Part shown: in pieces, positions 34,790 to 45,581 of the stretch | Position numbering within the stretch: position 1 is the stretch's first letter | How the letters are laid out: the number at the start of each line of letters is the position of its first letter | Assembly: GCF_943734655.1 (NCBI RefSeq) | Contig: NC_071353.1 | Location: 156,130,179-156,194,178, forward strand | Length of the DNA: 64,000 nt | Direction of reading: 5' to 3' | Source of the DNA: Sabethes cyaneus | Lineage: Eukaryota > Arthropoda > Insecta > Diptera > Culicidae | Made by a program: the position numbers and the translations under genes | Notes under the pieces: model-generated | Databases searched by the model: none | Seen by the model: the letters and a program-made list of their open reading frames with translations, nothing else | Told to the model about the DNA's origin: nothing

Positions 34790-35080
34790 CCGTTGATAAA
34801 AGTGACGAAAAATGCAAAAACGGAGTCACAAAACGACGAACAGATGACAGAATTGTGACCCGTAAAGATGGCAAAACGAGCATAAAAACGAGCGAGAAAA
34901 AGACGTTGAAAAAACAACGAAAATACGATGGAAAGCCAACAACATCGAAAACACGACAAAACACCCTAAAATAGTTAGACAGATGTAAATAAAAAGCAAC
35001 AGAAAATTTAAAAAAAATGATTAAAAACATACAGACGCCTGACTGACAGACAGAAATTCACTTTTATAGGTATAGATTTG
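34790..35080. repeat. short GACGAAAAATGCAAAAACG array plus Helitron-like end
   Basis: 34790-35020 repeats 'cgacgaaaatgcaaaaacg'-type words in the same orientation as the 27.8-kb array. It ends in 'cctgactgacagacagaaat' then 'tcacttttataggtataga', the reverse complement of the 5' end of the Helitron-like family (TCTATACCTATAAAAGTGAA). Confidence 0.6.
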
Positions 35081-35455
35081 CAGGTTTGCTGAAAAGTGTA
35101 AATATTTGCTCTTTCGTATTTCCGCTTATCCCATTTCATTTTTTTCGTGTGGTTTTTGGTTCAGTGTTCTTATATGAAGAAGCAAAAGAGGTTACCTAAA
35201 CTATTTCATTTTATTAAACCCATGGTTTTATGCATTTTGACGCTTGACCGAACATATTTACTTGGAGCTGGTATATTTGTTGGCTGCTTCCGGTACCTTC
35301 CGAGACGGCCAACTCAACCAGCAGCAACAAGCGAATAGAAGCGCGAGAGGTGATCGGTTTAAATTATTTGATAAGAAGCGAACAATTAAAATCAATCGAA
35401 TTAAGTAGAATTAAAATCAGTGAGCGAAAATTCTTCAAATCTTTGAACATTATGT

Positions 35456-35740
35456 TTAATCCTTAAAAGAACATTTTGTCGACATGATAGCTGCAAGTGA
35501 CGATAATTCTGGTCGTTTTGTTGTCGCGAGCAGCATATTTCCTGCCAATTCCTGAACTTCAGCAGCCAGATCATCACCATCACGGCAGCGAAACGAGTGC
35601 TCCAGCTCCAACACACGTTCAGCATACTTCCCTTTCCTCAGCAGCCGATGAATACGACCGACCGGGAACTGCAAACGTGCACGACTCGAGCATGACTTTC
35701 GTTTGCCCTTGATACTTTCTCCTTTGTCGCGTCCAGACAT
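35456..35740 (-). pseudogene. histone H2A pseudogene, N-terminal part
   Basis: From an ATG at 35740 the frame gives MSGRDKGESIKGKRKS and then LQFPVGRIHRLLRKGKYAER, the H2A N-terminal tail and alpha-1 region. The alpha-2 region is scrambled (canonical AP..LAAV.EYLAAEV is reduced to DDLAAEVQELAGN). After a frameshift, the DNA still encodes ARDNK.TRII in another frame before stopping. The C-terminal third, including the acidic patch, is missing. Downstream on this strand 'gttcttttaaggattaaac' resembles a decayed histone 3' stem-loop and also occurs after the plus-strand copy. The genuine protein is about 124 aa, so this one would not fold into a nucleosome. It is not a functional gene. Confidence 0.85.
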
Positions 35741-36044
35741 GCCAGTAAGATGTTGGCACTAGCTTAGCTAGCGTTTCCCGTTTGAATAACGCTGTTCGCC
35801 GGCTTACCTCGTGTTATGTACCAGAGCAAGCGACAAGAATCGGTCCCGCCTATTTTTCGTGGTCCTTCATTCTATCATCTACGTTAAAGAAAATGGAGCA
35901 TTTCAATTTCAGTCTGAACAAAAGAGCAAAGTTACCAGTGAGCCGTTCGCCTTTTGCTGCAAAAGAAAAATTACGTGCGCCCAAAAACCAGCAGTAGTAA
36001 TTTCGCAGCTGGAATTTTGGATTTATCCGCACGCAGACGGGCAG

Positions 36045-36240
36045 ATTGTGCGGTGACGAGAAGACCAATCTGCAGCTGGCTGTCCGTATCGACGGAGAAA
36101 GGAACAAACTTTTCTTCGGAGTTACTAGAGGTGTTTTGCTAAACATACAAGCTGTTGTATTGTCCAAAAAAAGTGAGGAGAATGCCGATATTTCTAACAG
36201 TTGTATCAATTACCAGACACCGTTCTTTTAAGGATGAAAA
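36045..36240 (+). pseudogene. histone H2A pseudogene, C-terminal part
   Basis: The plus-strand frame reads TNLQLAVRIDGERNKL, then FFGVTRGVLLNIQAVVLSKK and SEENA. It lines up with the H2A C-terminal region RHLQLAIRNDEELNKLL..VT...GGVLPNIQAVLLPKK. It lies head-to-head with the N-terminal fragment at 35456-35740 on the other strand. The end 'cgttcttttaaggatgaaaa' parallels the end of that copy. Upstream (35780-36040) no H2A N-terminus was recognised. This is either a second truncated copy or the other half of one gene broken by inversion. Confidence 0.75.
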
Positions 36241-36829
36241 CATTCTTTTAGGAAGATATAAAAGATTATAGTTCTCCGCTGATCACAATAAAGTTTATAG
36301 GGCCAGCAGTATTTATTAAAATAAAATATTGGGTTTAGTTTTATTGCGTTTTCCTGCGCATTTGTTGCGGTGAATCAGTGTTTAATTTGGTGTTAACTTG
36401 GTTTTAATTGCTATTACTTATTCACGACAGACAATTTTTCAACGTGACGATTATTGAATATTGAGCACAATAAGGAATTATCAAGGCAAACAGCAATCAA
36501 GAACAGCACAGCAATGATAGAATTTCATTAAGTTCTCTTGTAACTTTGTTATAGTAGAATTAAATGGAATTTTCCATCGAGTTTCTCGTTGATTTCAGAA
36601 ATGTACCAAGACTTGCTCGATAATAATTGGAAATTATTCCAACCAATCACAAAGCGACAATTTCTAGTACGACCGAGTTAGAGTTATTTTCAATTTTTCA
36701 ATTACGCGCATTGAAAATCAATAATTTTTTAAATTTTCAATATTTTCCAATTCGATTTTCCGATTAATTGGTGTAAATATCTTGGAAATCTATTGAAAAT
36801 TGGCTGAATTGTAAGCCGAAGTGTGAAAA
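36241..36829. other. AT-rich non-coding DNA
   Basis: It contains A/T-rich text with phrases related to the GACGTAG element ('ggtgtaaatatcttggaaat', 'aatcacaaagcgacaatttc'), probably a decayed extra copy at 36595-36800. No gene signal. Confidence 0.45.
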
Positions 36830-37117
36830 CGCGTTTCCACATTGTTGACGTCATTTCCAACAAACAATCACGAAGCGAGAATTCTGGTAAAACACAGGTT
36901 CATTATTTTCAATTTTTCAATAGTTTAACATCAAGAATCCATACTTTTCTTCATTTGGGCCAATTCTTAGAAGATTTTCCAGTCGATTGGTGTAAGAATG
37001 CTGAAAATCGATCGGGAAACCACTAAGCTATTAGCGTTCAAAACCTGACCACTTTTCGAGAAAGATTTTTTGGAGTGACCCCCTATACCAGCTACCTTCC
37101 TGAAAGACGTAGTCCTA
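36830..37117 (+). mobile_element. right half of a GACGTAGTCCTACGTCA element
   Basis: Closely matches 9640-9918: 'aatcacgaagcgagaattct', 'gaccacttttcgagaaagat', 'accagctaccttcctgaaag'. It ends GACGTAGTCCTACGTCA at 37105-37121. The copy is truncated at its left. Confidence 0.7.
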
Positions 37118-37175
37118 CGTCAAAAAAGAAGTATAGAGAATTATTCCGTTGCAAATCTTATTATATTATTCATTC

Positions 37176-39731
37176 ACTCTAAAAGACAATTAATGTGAAA
37201 TCAACGACTAAGTTCCAGTTTGGCTTGTAAACACATAATACATAATAACTTTTTATTGAAAAGAGATAGAAGGATAATTTCTTCGACAAAGTTGTAGCAA
37301 AAAATTATTTAAGTAACTTTGCCGAAGACATAGTAGGCGTATTTTTTACATTTTCTATCTCACAGGGCGTTTTATATGAAGGCCTCTCGAAAATCACTTT
37401 TTCACTAATTACTTCAAATTTAATGGTTTTATTGCATCATAATGTTTCACAAAGTTGTTTCTCTTGTCAAAAGACAAATTTTTGTAGAACATTGTATGTT
37501 GAAAACTCATACGTATAACGAGTTCTAATGTTTTTCCTGTGTTTTGTTAGTCTTTTTCAGAATAGAATATCTCAAAAAGGGGCAAACGGAAAAAATCAAA
37601 CTGGCCGTTTCTGAAAGCTTGAAATTTTATTTTAAACATAGGTGAAAATAAAAAACTGGGTTTTTCTCTAACTCGAGTAATTTCAGTTTAATTATTACAT
37701 GTTCGGCCATTTTCTGCTATGCAACATTTTCTAATATCTTCTTGAAGACGATTAGAGCCAGAGTCAATAGTAAAAAAGAAATTTGTCGTACCATGACATA
37801 ATTTCTTCTGATTGTCACGTAAAATAGTCTTTAAATTTCGAATAGAACATCAGTTTTCTATCTGCACCAGCTGCTTAGGATAAATACCAATCTTTCAATT
37901 TCCATTACTTTGCAAATGTGGTTTTTCTCCACCATAAATAATGTCTTTTTGAGAAAATTTTCAATCAATAATAAAAACAAAACAAGTTTTTGTTGGTTAT
38001 TCCACACGTAATATTGCAAATTATTATTTCAGTTGTTTATGTAATTTATTAATCACAAGTAGGTATGTCGAAAGAGCTTCAACCTTCAACTTCAACCTAC
38101 TTATATCAGAATGTCATTGATTTGGAAACACAAACAGTACTAATTTATTTAAGAGAATCAAAAAATGTTTTGTTTTTGAATTATTTCATTGTTGTTAGCA
38201 ATATTGCAAATTGGCAATTCGGTTGAATTTCCTAACGTGAGATTCCCTGAATTTTCGCACACATTTATTTCGCGTTTCTTGTACCTATCCTCTTAATAGT
38301 TAATAGTTAGTGTAGCCGAAAAGCGTTCCAGGATTTCACAGTTCACTCGTGGAATGGAACAAACGGTTTTACACTCGCTAAAAAATTCCGAGTAGTATTC
38401 CCGTCATTAGAATCCTCCAGCCAGGTAGTGGTTCGCTAATTTGAATCTCTCAAATAAATTAGTACCTACTGTTTGCAAAGCAAAGCCATCGGTATAGACG
38501 TCCTTCAGAACTTGGCCCTTCTTTATCGACAGACTTCCCAGCCGGTTATTAGGCTATAGGAAAATTACGGGGCTAGTGCAAAGATCCTCTTAACTCTATA
38601 GCGGCACCGTCCAGTCGAGATTCCAACATCGTGGCCAGTCGTCGTGGCTTGTTAGGCCAGCATTGTACCCCGGAGCTAACTAGGCGAGCCGCCTACTGTT
38701 TATGTTTTCAAATTAACGATATTCTGATATAAGCGGGTTGAAATTTTCGAAAAGGTTCTATGCTTTGTTTTCTCTTTTGCCTCTTTCGACATACCTACTT
38801 GTGATTAAAAATTGACTTAAACAACTGAAATAATAATTTGTAATATTACGTGTGGAATAACCAAACAAAACATGTTTTGGTTTTTATTATTAATTAATAT
38901 TTATTATCGAACATAAACATAAACATAAAATTTTCTCAAAAAGACATTATTGATAGTAGATTAACCACATTTACAAAGTAATAAAAATTGAAAGATTGAT
39001 ATGTATCCCTAACAGCTAGTGCAGATAGAAAACTGATGTTATATCCGGAATTCGGAGACTATTTGGTCGGTGTTACGTCAGACAAAACAAAACTCTGACT
39101 TCGATAAAAACGCGTTCAAAGTTTGCTACGTTTTATGATTAATCTTTCAAAATCATCTCCTAATTCTGACTGTTTGTAACTTTTATGAAATCTGATAAGA
39201 GTAAAATGCAGCTAAGAAAATTCTTGATCTTTTGCTGTCATTAGGACGTATGAATAAAACAGTTGGATTTGCTTTGCTTTTCCCGTGAAATCTTATGGGT
39301 GAATTTGCTCTAATTCTTTTATTCATACTGCCTATTAACTCATTTTTTTTAATTTTGCGACTTGGTCCGGTTTGATTTAACACCGCCCATTTTACGTGAC
39401 AATCAGAAGAAATTAGGTCATGGTACGACAAATTTCTTTTTTACTATTGACTTGGCTGTTGGCTCTAATAGTCTTCAAGAAGATATTAGAAAATGCTGCA
39501 TAGTGTAAAATGGTCAAACATGGAATAATTAAACTGAAATTACTCGAGTGACAGAAAAATCAGATTTTTATTTTCACATATGTTTGAAATAAAATTTCAA
39601 GCTTTCAGAAACGGCCAAGTTTGATTTTTTAAGATACTTTATTCTGAAAAAGACTAAAAAACACAGGAAAAACGCTAGAACTCGTTATACGTATGAGTTT
39701 TCAACATACAATGTTCTACAAAAATTTGTCT
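37176..39731. mobile_element. large nested foldback related to element I, truncated at both ends
   Basis: 37176-37800 follows foldback I (2955-3515) closely ('ctaagttccagtttggcttg', 'gacatagtaggcgtattttt'). The complement returns at 39410-39731 ('caacatacaatgttctacaa', 'aagctttcagaaacggccaa'). Inside, a second pair matches: about 37845-38070 with about 38780-39050 ('aagtaggtatgtcgaaagag' / 'cctctttcgacatacctact'). The outer CACAGTG end is missing at the left. The right arm stops exactly where duplicon B begins, so about 300 bp of right arm is lost. Central DNA 38070-38780 shows no frame. Confidence 0.7.
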
Positions 39732-41789
39732 ATTGATTCAGCGCGAGGCGGCCACAGATCTACTGACCTCTATTACTTTCCTTCAGCTGGGTCACCCCTG
39801 CGAAATGGTACGAAATGGTGAAATGGTACATTCCGCGTAAGGTTTTTCGTGAAATGATATACTGCGAAACTCTATATTCCGCGTTATGGTCAACCGAGCA
39901 TTTGTGTTCCGCAAAATGGTATTCGGCGAAATGGTTTGTAATGATGGCGACTATTTAAATGCTATCCACTTTATTTTATCAGGCTGAGCAATGGGGGGAG
40001 TTGTTTTCTACTTTACTGTGAGGAAAGCTTGTACATTAAAACACCCATGAACTCCCCAGAAACTTGCAAAACTCGAGATTGTGACAAAGGCAATCCGAGA
40101 TTCACGATTTATGTACAACACAGTTAAATTTGTGGCAATACGAAGTTTGTCGGGTCAGCTAGTGTGTAACATAAATGCCGGTTTAAAATTTGACCAAACT
40201 TTACAATTAAATTAATTTTGAAACGTGTAACCCTTTCTTCGGTGATAAAATTACGGATTTTCCCCCAGCAAAGTCGTTGCCAGCTACGAGTGCAAGGTAT
40301 GCAAGCATGTGATCTTAATTAAAATCTAGCTCCGTACCGTAACGCACATATGACTAATTTTTCAGTTTCGAAAGTGCGAAAAACCTGAGCAGGAAGTAGG
40401 TAAGTGAAAGAAAGAAATAAAGCAAAAAACTACTTTAAAAAACACACCCGAAGGCGTTGGGGGCGCGGGGGGAAGCTCTTTTTCTTTAATTGTTTTATCT
40501 GCTTTTTATTGGCGCGTTAAATTCGACCAAAAAGCTCTGGGGTAAGCTAAAAAGGCAATTCGAAAGCCCCGTCGTCGCATCGCATCGCCTCGGCTGGCTG
40601 GCTGCCCATTTACGTAACCCGGTTTTATTTGATGGCTTACTTCTTGCTGGCGAGCTCTTTTTCCTGTGTATTTAAAGTTGATTATACCATCTACCGGTAA
40701 TGGTCTTCTATCGGATCACGCATAAAAAGGTGGAAAGTGGGGAGGGAGCTCAATTAATTCGCACTATCAATTGAGCCGGATCGATCAATCGATCGATCCA
40801 ATCGAAGCCGAACGACGGCGGAGTAGAGTGACACCCAACAAACCGAAATGCGGAAATTTTCCCACCGGGAAATGGACAATTTCCGTTAGGCAAACTTCTG
40901 ACCTTTAGCGGTGCTCACGTGCCGCCGCCCAGAGCCAGAGCCAGAGCCAAAGAGAGATCGATTAGCACCTTGTTTTTCGGGGATTCCGTTTCATAAGCGG
41001 CCGATACGCGCAGCGAAGGGAAAAGCCCAAAATTAAAACGCTTTTGAACGCTGACCTCCTTTCAGAGACCTATCGACCCTCCTCCTGTTGTCTTGACTGT
41101 AAAATGTAAAATGTTTTGAAAGCCCCACCTCCCCCCTATTACGGGGAGGGAGCCCGATTACAGCAGGAATTCTAGCACGGGTTGACCGACAGGTTGGTTG
41201 ATAGAAAACCCGACCGACCTGGGAAATTAACGTTCGAAGGCACCTAAACGAGGTCAAAGTTAAGCAGTTAACTCACACTTCTCCTGTCTGGCTGGTTGAG
41301 TGAAAAATTTTGTTTTATTTTTCTTTCATTACTTTTTTCGACGATTTACTAACCAAAGTGGCTCAAGGCTCCACTGTGTGGTGTGATTTATTGCACAGTT
41401 TTGTTTTTTGTTTTTTTTTGCGCTTTACCCTGGACCCTGGAGGAATTTCAACCCAAAAGCGTGAGAAGCATTTTAAAGCACTCTCTCCCTCTCCAGTACT
41501 GTGGTCAAGCTACTGGCATATGGCGCATAAAGTAATCGGCGCGCAAAAATATTATTATTCCCGCCGTGTAAGCTGCTTTGTGTTTTGTGCAATGTTGGTT
41601 TGGTGTGTAAAATGGATTCACATTTCAATAGCAACCTTGATTGCCGCCTGGCTGTTTGCACATCAAACCGATCAAACCGATGGCTTACTTTGACCAAGAA
41701 GTTGGTGCGCGGTGGGTTGATAGTTTAAATTTCTTCTCGACTCTTTTGTTGTCTTGACAACCTACAGAATGGCTGAAAATTGTCAATAA

Positions 41790-42335
41790 AGTGAAAAAGT
41801 GACAACAAAAAACGCCGAAACGACAACAAAAGTCGATGACAAGATGACAACAATACAGTCGAAAAAACGGCCCAAAGCAGAAACAAAAATACGACAGAGA
41901 GATAACAACAATACGACGAAAAGGCGCCGGAAAAACAATACGGTGACGGCAAGAAGACAAAACAGCAACAAAAAACGTTAACGTAACAACGTTTAAAAGT
42001 GTCAAAGTAAAAAAGCAGACTTTTAAAAATGACGAACAGACGACAAAAATACGTTGAAATGATGACAAAAAGACCATGAAAAGACAGCAGAAATACGGCA
42101 GATAGATGACAAAAAGATGACGCATTCGAAAAGAAGGAAACAAAGAGAGGGAAAAGGGAAGACGAAAAGACAACAATAAAATGACGAAATGATTATAAAA
42201 AGAAAAGTCGAAAAAAGATGGTGAAACAGGGACAAAAAGCAGTATGACAAAAAAAAACAATTAAACACCTTCAAAGAGGTGGCAAAACACACGAAAAAGA
42301 CGACAAAAAGGCAACGGAAAGATTACAACAAAAAT
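41790..42335. repeat. degenerate CGACAAAAAGACGAAAAG array, copy B
   Basis: Counterpart of 27840-28445, shortened by an internal deletion near 42317. The 191-codon minus-strand frame 41685-42260 is a repeat translation and is not conserved in length with copy A, which argues against coding. Confidence 0.8.
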
Positions 42336-42820
42336 CAAAGAAAAGCGAAAAGAGAAGGGAGAGGTCTCAAACCGTCATAGAAAAATATCATGCCTCCAAA
42401 AACCCTTACATGCCAAATTTGGGGTCCATTTACTTGATAAGTTGTCAAGTTATGTCCCCCTTTTCAGATGGGGAAGAGATCTCAAACAAGCATAGCAAAA
42501 AAATCTGCTTTCGGAAACCCTCACATGCCAAATTAAGTTCCATTTGCTTGATTAGTTCTCGAGTTATGTGGAAATTTGTATTTCATGTGTAGGGGACCCC
42601 CCTCCCCTCTTAACTGGTCGAGGGGTCCTAATTCACCATAGAAAAAATTGCTGCCTCCTAAAACCCCCACATGCCAAATTTGGTTCCATTTGGTTGATTA
42701 GTTCTGGGGCTGTTCAGAAATGTGTGTTTCATTGGTATGCCCCCCCCCCCCCTCGTAGATGGAGGAGGGGTTTTAACCATCATAAGAACCTCCCATGGCC
42801 CTAAAAACCTGTGCATACAA
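42336..42820 (-). mobile_element. inverted ATTTGGCATGT minisatellite units, copy B
   Basis: Counterpart of 28446-28930, about three units. The left junction to the next element at about 42820 lacks the 0.7 kb present in copy A, so 'catacaaatttctgtctgtc' reads straight through. Confidence 0.65.
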
Positions 42821-45231
42821 ATTTCTGTCTGTCTGTCCGTATGTTCCTTATAGAATCGAAAACTACTGAACCAATCGGCATGAAAATATGCATGTAAAGG
42901 TTTTTTGGGGCCAGGAAAGGTTTTAATGATGGTTAGAAACCCCTCCCCCCACTAAGAGGAGGGGCTCCCATACAAATGAAACACAAATTTCTGGATAACT
43001 CGACAACTAATCGAGCAAATAAAACAAAATTTGGCATGTGGGTGTTTTCGGTGACAAGAATTTATTCTATGGTAAATTGAGACCCCTCCCCTCTTTATAA
43101 GGGGAATTAGAACTCCTCTCCTCTTTAAAAGGGGGGGCTTCCATACAAATTTCCTCATAACTCGAGAACTAATCAAGCAAACGGAACCAAATTTGGCATG
43201 TGAAGGTTTTCGAGGGCAAGAATATTTTCTATAGTAAATTAGGACCCCTCCGCACTTTAAGAGGGGGGGGCTCCTGTACCAAAGAAACACAATTTTCCTC
43301 ATAACTCGAGAAGTAATTAAGCAAATGGAACCAAATTTGGCATGTGGGTGTTTTTGGAGACAAAAATTTTTTCTATGATGAATTGGGACCCCTCCTCGTT
43401 TTAGGAGGGGGCATCCTATACACATGAAATATAAATTTCCTCATAACTGAAGAACTAATCCAGCAAATGGAACAAAATTTGGCATGTAAAAGTTTTCGAG
43501 GGCAAGAATATTTACTACGGTAAATAAGGACCCCTCCCCACTTTAAGAGGGGGGGCTCCTATACAAATGAAATACAAAACGAAATACAAATTTCCTCATA
43601 ACTCGAGAACTAATCAAGAAAATGGAACAAAATTTGGCTCGTGGGTGTTTTTGGAGACAATTTTTTTTTCTATGGTGAATTAGGACCCCTCCCCACTTTA
43701 GGAAGGGGGGCTCCTATACAAATGAAATGCAAATTTCCTCATAACTCGAAAATTAATCGAGCAAATGGAACCAAATTTGGCATGTGAAAGTTTTCGAGGG
43801 CAAGAATATTTTCTATGGTGAATAAGAACCCCTCCCCACTTTAAGAGGGGGGGCTCCTATACAAACGAAATACAAATTTCCTCATAAATCAAGAACTAAT
43901 CAAGCAAATGAAACCAAATTTGACACGTGGGTGTTTTTGGAGACAAAAATTTTTTCTATGATGAACTGGGACCCCTCCTCACTTTAGAAGGGGGGGGGCT
44001 CCTATACAAATTTCCTCATAACTCGAAAGCTAATCAAGCAAATGAAACCAAATTTGGCATGTGAAAGTTTTCGAGGGCAAGAATATTTTCTATGGTGAAT
44101 TAGGACCCCTCCAACCTGAAAAGAGGGGGGGTCCTATACAAACGAAATACAAATTTCCTCATAACTCGAGAACTAATCAAGCAAATGGAACCAAATTTTG
44201 CACGTGGGTGTTTTTGGAGACAAAAATTTTTTCCATGATGAATTGGGACCGCTACTCACTTTAGGAGGGGGGGGCTCCTATACAAATGAAATTCAAATTT
44301 CCTCATACTCGAAAAGTAATCAAGCAAATAGAACCAAATTTGGCATGTGGAGGTTTCTGGAGGCAAAAATATTTTCTATGGTGGATTGGGACCCCTCCCA
44401 ACTTTAAGAGGGGGTGCTTCTACACAAATGAAATACAAATTTCCTCAGAATTCGAGAACTAATCAAGCAAATGGAACCAAATTTGGCATGTGGTAGATTT
44501 TGGAGTCTTGAATTTATTTTACGATAGTTAGAGACCTCTCACCCCTGTGGTGGTAGTGGTTTTGGACGCAAGATTTTTTTCTATGGTGAATTGAGACGCC
44601 TCTCTTCTTTAGAAAGCGAGTTATGGCCCATCTCCCCTTTAAGAGGGTGGGCTTCCATACAAATGAAATGCAAATTTCCTCTTATCTCGAGAACTAATCA
44701 ATCAAACTGAACCAAATTTGGCATGTGGGAGTTTTAGATGGCAGAAATTTTTTCTATGGTGAATTACAACCCCTTCCCCTTTTAAGAGGGGAGCTCCCAT
44801 ACAAATGAAATTCAAATTTCCTTATAACTTGAGAACTAATCAAGCAAATGAAACCAAATTTGGCATGTGGGAGATGTTGGAGTCTTGAATTTATTTTACG
44901 ATAGTTACCTCTCACCCCTGTGGTAGGGGGATATGGACTCTCATACAAATAAAACAAAAATTTTTGCGAAACTCAAAAACTAATCGAACTCGAGAAATTC
45001 GAGACTCTTCCATAAAACATTAGTCAATACAAGACCATAAAAACTATCTATAGTAACACTAGATCATTCAGGACGAGACGGTCGCGAGTGTTGCCGGTGA
45101 TCCGCCGTCGGAAGCGCCGCCCACTGGGGGGCTTGCAAAACTCGAGATTGTGACAAAGATCATCCGAGATTCATGATTTATGTACAACACAGGTTAATTT
45201 GTGGCAATACGAAGTTTGTCGGGTCAGCTAG
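42821..45231 (+). mobile_element. Helitron-like minisatellite element, copy B
   Basis: Counterpart of 29615-31913 with the first few bases (TCTATACCTATAAAG) removed by the 0.7-kb deletion. The array holds about one more unit than copy A (the extra unit is near 43917-44060). The 3' end GTCGGGTCAGCTAG|T is intact at 45231. Confidence 0.6.
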
Positions 45232-45581
45232 TTTCATCATAAATTTATTGCCTTTTTTAATAGTATTTGATTTTTTCACCTAAAAAAATTACCATAAAAG
45301 GACGATAAATTTTACTGTAAATGAAAATTTTGGTTAGCGAAAAACTAGATTTTTTTATTGTTAAGATACTCAACAACCCGTCATTTTTATGGTAAAATCT
45401 CTGGAAACCATGAAAGTTATGGTGGACAACAATAAGTTTGATAGTTTGGTTATCTTTTCGGACGATAACTTTTATTGTTTTTACTGTATTTTGTATCCTA
45501 CTGTTACCATAATTTATAGCTTCGTGTTATGGTTATTTTTTTTCCGGGTATGCATTGGTTTGCTCTATGAAAATCACTATA

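Larger units (their letters stand above)
33243..35170 (+). repeat. direct repeats flanking the TTTTCGTCG array
   Basis: About 65-70 bp at 33246-33312 ('tttcccatttcattttgttc', 'gtgtggttttttggttcagtg') recurs at 35097-35166 with small changes. The 1.8 kb between contains the 33.25-34.5 kb array, a short non-repeat piece and the opposite-strand array at 34790-35030. Either the block arose by insertion with flank duplication, or it is an old local duplication. Confidence 0.55.

Noticed and set aside
38070..38780. Possible tRNA or SINE in the centre of the large foldback
   Set aside because: No B box with matching A box or cloverleaf could be found, and the text around 38570-38690 is only GC-richer than its surroundings.
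41685..42260. 191-codon minus-strand open frame
   Set aside because: It lies in the CGACAAAAAGACG array. The paralogous copy at 27.8-28.4 kb breaks the frame differently, so coding is not conserved.
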